Shown here one piece after another: positions 59,795-64,000 of a DNA stretch of 64,000 nt; the stretch's first letter is position 1; each line of letters begins with the position of its first letter. The stretch spans positions 124,001 through 188,000 of the forward strand of contig NC_014012.1 of the NCBI RefSeq assembly GCF_000091325.1, in the 5' to 3' direction. The notes beneath the pieces were generated by a model. It did no database searches. It saw only the letters and a program-made list of their open reading frames with translations, and was not told the DNA's origin. The translations under genes and the position numbers were made by a program. Origin of the DNA: Shewanella violacea DSS12. Its GTDB lineage: Bacteria > Pseudomonadota > Gammaproteobacteria > Enterobacterales > Shewanellaceae.

Positions 59795-59811
59795 TATCCG
59801 GTAATCGGATA
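59795..59811. promoter_or_regulatory. Perfect inverted repeat, probable LysR operator
   Basis: TATCCG-GTAAT-CGGATA, a 6-bp perfect dyad with 5-bp spacer and the T-N11-A layout typical of LysR-family binding sites, midway between the MATE and LysR genes. Confidence 0.65.
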
Positions 59812-59860
59812 GGTTGTTTATTTAGAGGCGATATTAGAATGAGAGAAGCAGGGAGATGAT

Positions 59861-60757
59861 ATGAACTGGACTCTGTATCAGCTGGAAGCGTTCGTGCTGT
59901 CGGTGAATCATGGTTCGTTCTCGGCGGCAGCAAGAAAGCTGGGCCGGGCACAATCTAGGGTCAGTACCGCGATTGCTAATCTGGAGGTTGATCTGGGCTT
60001 TGAGCTATTCGATCGCAGCGCCAAGTTACCTGTGCTCACTAAGCATGGCGAAGATATGTTTATCCAGGCTCAAGCCGTACTCGAGCAGTGTCAGCGATTG
60101 CAATCCCGTGCCATGACACTTAATACCGGCCAAGAGATCGCGTTAACAGTGGCCATGGATGAAGCGGTTCCGGTTAATGCGTTTGAACTCTTGTTCGAGC
60201 AAGTCGCAATACAATTTCCTCTGTTGAAGTTGACGATTATCAATGGCTCAAGAGATGATATCGCCTCATGGGTCGATGAAGGCAAGGCCGATATGGGCAT
60301 CGTTTTTCATGTAAGGGAGTTACCGGGTTCATTAGAGTTTATGTCTATCGGCCAATTTAGGCAGTCACTGATAGTGTCACCTAAGCACGCATTAGCAAAA
60401 ATTTCGTCTCCAAGCATCGCCGATCTCAATCAATATCGTCAGCTAGTGATCCGTGATCGGGTTGGCGATAGTCAAGCCAAAGCGTTATCGCCGAACCATT
60501 GGTATATCGATAGTTACTATTATATGACGGCACTCGTTATACGTGGTGTTGGCTGGGCACTCGTGCCCGAGCATGTGGTCAATGCCGAGTGGTATTCTGG
60601 CGATGTTGTCGAGCTGTCGACGGAATATATTCCCGATCCTTTATTAGTTGAAATGGGTGTGGTTAACCGCCGAGATAAAGCCTATGGCCCCGTAATGGAG
60701 TGGTTCTTTATTGAAATAGAGTCCATGTTTAAGTCAAATAAGCTGCAAACTTATTGA
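59861..60757 (+). CDS. LysR-family transcriptional regulator
   Basis: A 298-residue LTTR: winged helix-turn-helix in residues 1-60 (NHGSFSAAARKLGRAQSRVSTAI region) and an effector-binding domain with a DMGIVFHVRELPGS segment. It diverges from the MATE transporter gene across 147 bp that contain a LysR-type dyad, so it probably regulates both itself and the pump. The ribosome site is GGGAG. The inducer is unknown. Confidence 0.92.
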   Translation: MNWTLYQLEAFVLSVNHGSFSAAARKLGRAQSRVSTAIANLEVDLGFELFDRSAKLPVLTKHGEDMFIQAQAVLEQCQRLQSRAMTLNTGQEIALTVAMDEAVPVNAFELLFEQVAIQFPLLKLTIINGSRDDIASWVDEGKADMGIVFHVRELPGSLEFMSIGQFRQSLIVSPKHALAKISSPSIADLNQYRQLVIRDRVGDSQAKALSPNHWYIDSYYYMTALVIRGVGWALVPEHVVNAEWYSGDVVELSTEYIPDPLLVEMGVVNRRDKAYGPVMEWFFIEIESMFKSNKLQTY

Positions 60758-60773
60758 TTTGTGTTTAGCCAAA

Positions 60774-60806
60774 AATAAAGCCGCATAATAGCGGCTTATT
60801 TGTTTT
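60774..60806. terminator. Bidirectional intrinsic terminator, LysR / rlmJ
   Basis: AAGCCGC / GCGGCTT stem with A-rich left and T-rich right flanks between convergent genes. Confidence 0.85.
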
Positions 60807-60826
60807 AACGTGTTTGGGTTAGCGGC

Positions 60827-61669
60827 TTATTCGCCGACTTCCCATTTCACAGTGATCTTGCCGCCGCCTTGATTAAGCAGTGGAGAAAGATAGTCGAGCA
60901 TCTCGGTGGCGGTCTCATCTAACTGCCAAGGTGGGTTGATGATCCACAAGCCCGCAGCTGTCATGCCAAATTCATCACTGTCGGCTTTCACCGCTTGTTC
61001 GATTCTAAGCTGACGCTTGATGCCACTGCCGATGAGCATCTTAAGCATCTCTTCGGTTTGAGCTCGTTTTACTACTGGATACCAGAGTATGTAAACGCCA
61101 GTTGAAAATCGTTTATAGGCTTTGATTATCGCGTTGGGAACATCCTGATAATCGGTTTTCATCTCATAGCTTGGATCTATTAACACTAGACCGCGGCGCT
61201 CTAAGGGTGGGACAGCCCCAAGTAAGCCTTTTAAGCCATCGGCCTTGATGACTCGTACTTGCTTATCGCTACCAAGCTGCTCGTCAAGTAACGCGTGATC
61301 GGTGCCATGTAGCTCATGGAGCACCATGCGATCTTTGTCGCGCATGTTCATATCGACGAAACCAGGGGAGCCGGGATAGAAGCTCAACTCTGACTTGCCT
61401 TGATTGAAGTGTTTAACATCTTCAATATATTGTTGTAGTGATTCCGGGAGGTCGTCCTTGTCCCATATCTTAGCCACACCCTCTAAGTATTCACCTGTCT
61501 TTTGGGCGAATTCATCGGTTAGGGCATATCCGCCTGCACCTGCATGGGTATCGATATAGGCCAGTGGCTTATTCTTCTTGTGCATAGATTTAAGCACTTG
61601 CAGCAAGATGGCGTGCTTTAACACGTCGGCATAGTTTCCGGCATGGTAGCCGTGGCGATAACTTAGCAT
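60827..61669 (-). CDS. rlmJ: 23S rRNA (adenine(2030)-N6)-methyltransferase
   Basis: RlmJ (YhiR) methylates A2030 of 23S rRNA. At 280 residues, the protein starts MLSYRHGYHAGNYADVLKH, as is usual, and has the YIDTHAGAGGY SAM-binding motif at about 38-48 and the N6-adenine catalytic DPSY motif (LIDPSYEMK, near 162-170). It diverges from rsmJ, another rRNA methyltransferase gene, across about 100-190 bp. Confidence 0.95.
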   Translation of the reverse strand: MLSYRHGYHAGNYADVLKHAILLQVLKSMHKKNKPLAYIDTHAGAGGYALTDEFAQKTGEYLEGVAKIWDKDDLPESLQQYIEDVKHFNQGKSELSFYPGSPGFVDMNMRDKDRMVLHELHGTDHALLDEQLGSDKQVRVIKADGLKGLLGAVPPLERRGLVLIDPSYEMKTDYQDVPNAIIKAYKRFSTGVYILWYPVVKRAQTEEMLKMLIGSGIKRQLRIEQAVKADSDEFGMTAAGLWIINPPWQLDETATEMLDYLSPLLNQGGGKITVKWEVGE

Positions 61670-61854
61670 GAGAATTCCAAGAAAATTGAATGTGTCGGTG
61701 TGAATTTTTGCAATATTTTAGCACAAATATTGTAAAAAAAGATTAGATAACGAATGCAAGCTGTATGTCAGCTGCTTGTATGAGAGAAGCAACGGTATCA
61801 CCTGAGCAGAGCTTTTGGCATAATGGCTCAATCAGAACTAATGTGACTCATTCA

Positions 61855-62631
61855 ATGCCATCAACACTGCAAACATCTAAGCCTTTAGGCATCTTCTTCA
61901 ATGCTCAATATCCTTCATTGGAGGCTATCTGCCAACGTTGGGGATTGGTCTTCGACAAAGAGGCGGAGTTTGAGCTGGTATTTGAGCAAAACACCTTAAT
62001 ACTTAACAAGCGTGATGAACCCAAACTTAAAGGCATCAGTGTCGACTTTGTCTCTGGTGCCGTAGCCCATAGGCGTAAGTTTGGTGGCGGACGAGGGCAG
62101 TCCATCGCCAAAGCGGTAGGGCTAAAACAAGCTGTTAACCCTAGTGTCGTCGATGGCACTGCTGGCCTAGGTCGTGATGCATTCGTTCTGGCTAGCCTTG
62201 GCTGCACCGTGACTATGGTAGAGCGTCATCCCGTGGTCGCAGCGCTTCTCGAAGATGGATTAAGGCGTGCCTATGAAGATGCCGATATCGGTGACTGGAT
62301 GCGTGAGCGCATGATTTTAGTCCATGGCTCTAGCCTGGAATCTGTTATTGAACTAGGTAAAGAGATCGATGTGGTTTATCTGGATCCTATGTATCCTCAT
62401 AGAGAAAAATCGGCTCTGGTTAAGAAGGAGATGCGGGTGTTTCAATCTTTGGTGGGTGCCGATATGGACGCCGATGGTTTACTTGCCCCTGCCATAGCAT
62501 TAGCCACGAAACGTGTGGTAGTGAAGCGTCCAGACTATGCGGAAGACTTAGACGGTGTAAAACCATCTATGGTCATAGCAACCAAGAAAAACCGCTTCGA
62601 TGTTTACGTAAAAGCGCCGATGAAGGGATAA
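61855..62631 (+). CDS. rsmJ: 16S rRNA (guanine(1516)-N2)-methyltransferase
   Basis: RsmJ (YhiQ) methylates G1516 of 16S rRNA. The conserved core is plain: RKFGGGRGQ, the SAM motif [16 protein letters not shown] (about residue 130 of the long frame), YLDPMYPH and [16 protein letters not shown]. The frame is open to ATG 61765; residues before ATG 61855 do not resemble RsmJ, so the inner start (258 residues) is preferred, but no clear ribosome site supports either. The 3' end is duplicated twice downstream. Confidence 0.93.
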   Translation: MPSTLQTSKPLGIFFNAQYPSLEAICQRWGLVFDKEAEFELVFEQNTLILNKRDEPKLKGISVDFVSGAVAHRRKFGGGRGQSIAKAVGLKQAVNPSVVDGTAGLGRDAFVLASLGCTVTMVERHPVVAALLEDGLRRAYEDADIGDWMRERMILVHGSSLESVIELGKEIDVVYLDPMYPHREKSALVKKEMRVFQSLVGADMDADGLLAPAIALATKRVVVKRPDYAEDLDGVKPSMVIATKKNRFDVYVKAPMKG

Positions 62632-62862
62632 GCGTCCTCAGTTAAATACACGGAAGACTTAGACTGTGTTAGCCATCTATGGTCATAGCAACCAAGAAAA
62701 ACCGCTTCGATGTTTACGTAAAAGCCCCGATGAAGGGATAAGCGTCCTCAGTTAAATACACAGAAGACTTAGACGGTGTTAAACCATCTATGGTCATAGC
62801 AAGCAAGAAAAACCGCTTATATGTCTAAGTAAAAGTAAAAGCCCCGATGAAGGGCTAAATGG
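62541..62862 (+). repeat. Tandem triplication of the rsmJ 3' end
   Basis: A unit of 110-111 bp, the last ~90 bp of rsmJ plus 25 bp after its stop, is repeated twice more (starts at 62541, 62652 and 62762). Copy 2 is almost identical to the gene apart from a few changes and a 1-bp deletion that breaks the frame (TGTGTTAGCCATC for GGTGTAAAACCATC). Copy 3 is more decayed and ends with a duplicated AAGTAAA word. The peroxiredoxin gene begins 67 bp further on. Confidence 0.95.
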
Positions 62863-62928
62863 ACAGGGTTTATTTTTGTCAGAATAGTATTAGCATTAAG
62901 CATAACCATTAATGAAAAGGAACATAAG

Positions 62929-63405
62929 ATGATCGAGCAAGGACAAGCACTTCCTACGGGCCTCATGTTAGGCGAGTTAACCGGTGAAGGCATGGTGACC
63001 CATAATGTGGCAGAACTATTTGCTGGCAAGAAGGTGGTGTTATTTGCCGTTCCCGGTGCATTCACTCCTACGTGTTCAGAATCTCATCTACCTGGATATG
63101 TGGTATTGGCCGATCAGTTTCAGGCTAAGGGTATTGATATCATAGCCTGCGTTTCTGTTAACGATGCTTTCGTTATGAAGGCCTGGGGCCAAGCCCAGAA
63201 CGCATCTGAGCTGATGATGCTGGCCGATGGTGATGCTAGCTTCACTAAGGCACTAGGTCTAGAGATGGACACAGCTGGTTTTGGTGGCGTGCGTTCACAA
63301 CGTTATGCCATGGTCATCGACAATGGTGTAGTGACACAGCTGAATGTCGAAGCACCTAAGAGCTTCGAAGTGAGTAAGGCCGAAGCTGTGTTGGCGGCAT
63401 TATAG
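62929..63405 (+). CDS. Peroxiredoxin, Prx5 type
   Basis: A 158-residue thiol peroxidase. PGAFTPTCSESHLPG holds the peroxidatic cysteine (C49) with the Thr and Pro of the Prx active site; the RSQRYAMVIDNG stretch (about 125-136) supplies the conserved Arg. A second cysteine, C74, lies in a buried strand, so a resolving cysteine is not evident, as in glutathione-recycled Prx5 proteins. It reduces peroxides or alkyl hydroperoxides. An AAGGA ribosome site supports the start. Confidence 0.93.
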   Translation: MIEQGQALPTGLMLGELTGEGMVTHNVAELFAGKKVVLFAVPGAFTPTCSESHLPGYVVLADQFQAKGIDIIACVSVNDAFVMKAWGQAQNASELMMLADGDASFTKALGLEMDTAGFGGVRSQRYAMVIDNGVVTQLNVEAPKSFEVSKAEAVLAAL

Positions 63406-63433
63406 ATTTTTAATCGGCACATATATTCTTAAC

Positions 63434-63459
63434 AAAAAGGAGCCTATGGCTCCTTTTTT
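63434..63459. terminator. Intrinsic terminator after the peroxiredoxin gene
   Basis: AAAAAGGAGCC / GGCTCCTTTTT, an 11-bp perfect stem with a 3-base loop; A and T tracts make it bidirectional between convergent genes. Confidence 0.93.
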
Positions 63460-63497
63460 AGTTAGGGTGGCGATTAGTAGGCTCGGCTCTGAATCAA

Positions 63498-64000
63498 TCA
63501 GGCTACCTGAGCCAAGCTGGTGTCGTTTTTTGAGATACCTAAGCTGGTTTGGATATCCTGAACGCTTTGTTGCACCTCACAACCAATCACTTCACTCTGC
63601 TTCGAGGCCGATAGAGCCTGATCTTTGAGTAATTTCATGGCGTGTACAAATTCATCCAGATAATTAACCTGCTGCTGTGCATTGATGGCGCCTTGTTTTG
63701 CCGTCTCAGCCATCTCACTGGCTTGATCTTGCACCGATAGGGCAACAGAGGATAAGCCTTGAGCTCGCTCTCTCTGTCTTTGTGTAGCCTGTTCTATGCC
63801 TGTCATGCTGACTTCGAGTTCGCCATTGGCCTGGTTTAGTTGGTTCAGAATCGCCATGATCTCTTTCAATGAATCTTGGGTCCTGTGAGAAAGGCTCCTG
63901 ACTTCACCGGCAACCACTGCAAAGCCTCGGCCTTGCTCTCCGGCTCTTGCGGCTTCGATGGCGGCATTGAGTGCGAGCAAGTTAGTTTGCTCGGCGATAT
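63498..64000 (-). CDS. Methyl-accepting chemotaxis protein, C-terminal part (partial)
   Basis: The frame runs off the right edge of the window. The visible ~166 residues begin in the most conserved part of the cytoplasmic signalling hairpin ([20 protein letters not shown], then [15 protein letters not shown]), where CheA and CheW dock, and continue down the second coiled-coil strand. The end lacks a CheR-tethering pentapeptide. Sensor domain and ligand lie outside the window. Confidence 0.94.
   Translation of the reverse strand, partial: IAEQTNLLALNAAIEAARAGEQGRGFAVVAGEVRSLSHRTQDSLKEIMAILNQLNQANGELEVSMTGIEQATQRQRERAQGLSSVALSVQDQASEMAETAKQGAINAQQQVNYLDEFVHAMKLLKDQALSASKQSEVIGCEVQQSVQDIQTSLGISKNDTSLAQVA

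Overview
The window reads as a chromosomal segment of a marine gammaproteobacterium, most likely Shewanella. The evidence is the gene order (hldD, hldE, coaD, mutM, fused mobB-moeA plus mobA, menF, gor, prlC, rlmJ/rsmJ), the protein sequences, and a RyhB-type iron sRNA. Species cannot be settled by eye. No tRNA, rRNA, CRISPR array, IS element or prophage was seen.

Layout. 1-7.7 kb holds envelope and housekeeping genes: the end of a probable CDP-glycerol-type transferase, heptose epimerase hldD, a GT9 heptosyltransferase, hldE, coaD, a Wzi-like outer-membrane protein, mutM and a small membrane-anchored protein. 7.8-10.2 kb is molybdenum cofactor maturation (mobB-moeA fusion and mobA). 10.2-12 kb has no protein gene but carries three tandem minus-strand RyhB-like sRNA genes. 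Each has its own sigma70 promoter overlapped by a Fur box, the conserved RyhB core and an intrinsic terminator; this is the most striking feature of the window. 12-19 kb holds a queuosine-precursor transporter, a periplasmic solute-binding-like protein, menF, an HD-GYP c-di-GMP phosphodiesterase preceded by a G8 tract, a PqiA-like membrane protein, a 54-residue membrane protein and a YeiH-type transporter.

19.2-34 kb is a complete E. coli-type (bcsEFG-containing) cellulose locus in two divergent units: bcsR-Q-A-B-Z-C leftward and bcsE-F-G rightward. bcsR (GTG start) and bcsF (53 codons, overlapping the bcsE stop) are small genes that are easily missed. BcsA (PilZ motifs) and BcsE (RxxD in the GIL region) are both predicted to sense c-di-GMP. 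BcsG keeps the catalytic Cys/Ser spacing of phosphoethanolamine transferases, so the product is probably pEtN-cellulose.

34.4-49.5 kb holds glutathione reductase, two TorF-like outer-membrane proteins, oligopeptidase A, a hotdog thioesterase, a GST, a LysR regulator, a TAG-like glycosylase, an AcrAB-type RND pump and an RDD protein. 49.7-55.4 kb is a possible module: an AbgT-family importer, a membrane-embedded AraC regulator and a divergent periplasmic Ntn (penicillin-acylase) lipoprotein. 56-64 kb holds lemA, a lytic transglycosylase, a MATE pump with a divergent LysR gene, rlmJ, rsmJ, a Prx5-like peroxiredoxin and the end of a chemotaxis receptor.

Two unrelated genes, the lytic transglycosylase and rsmJ, are each followed by two further decaying tandem copies of their own 3' ends. 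Short 5-7 bp tandem repeats also sit at several gene ends.
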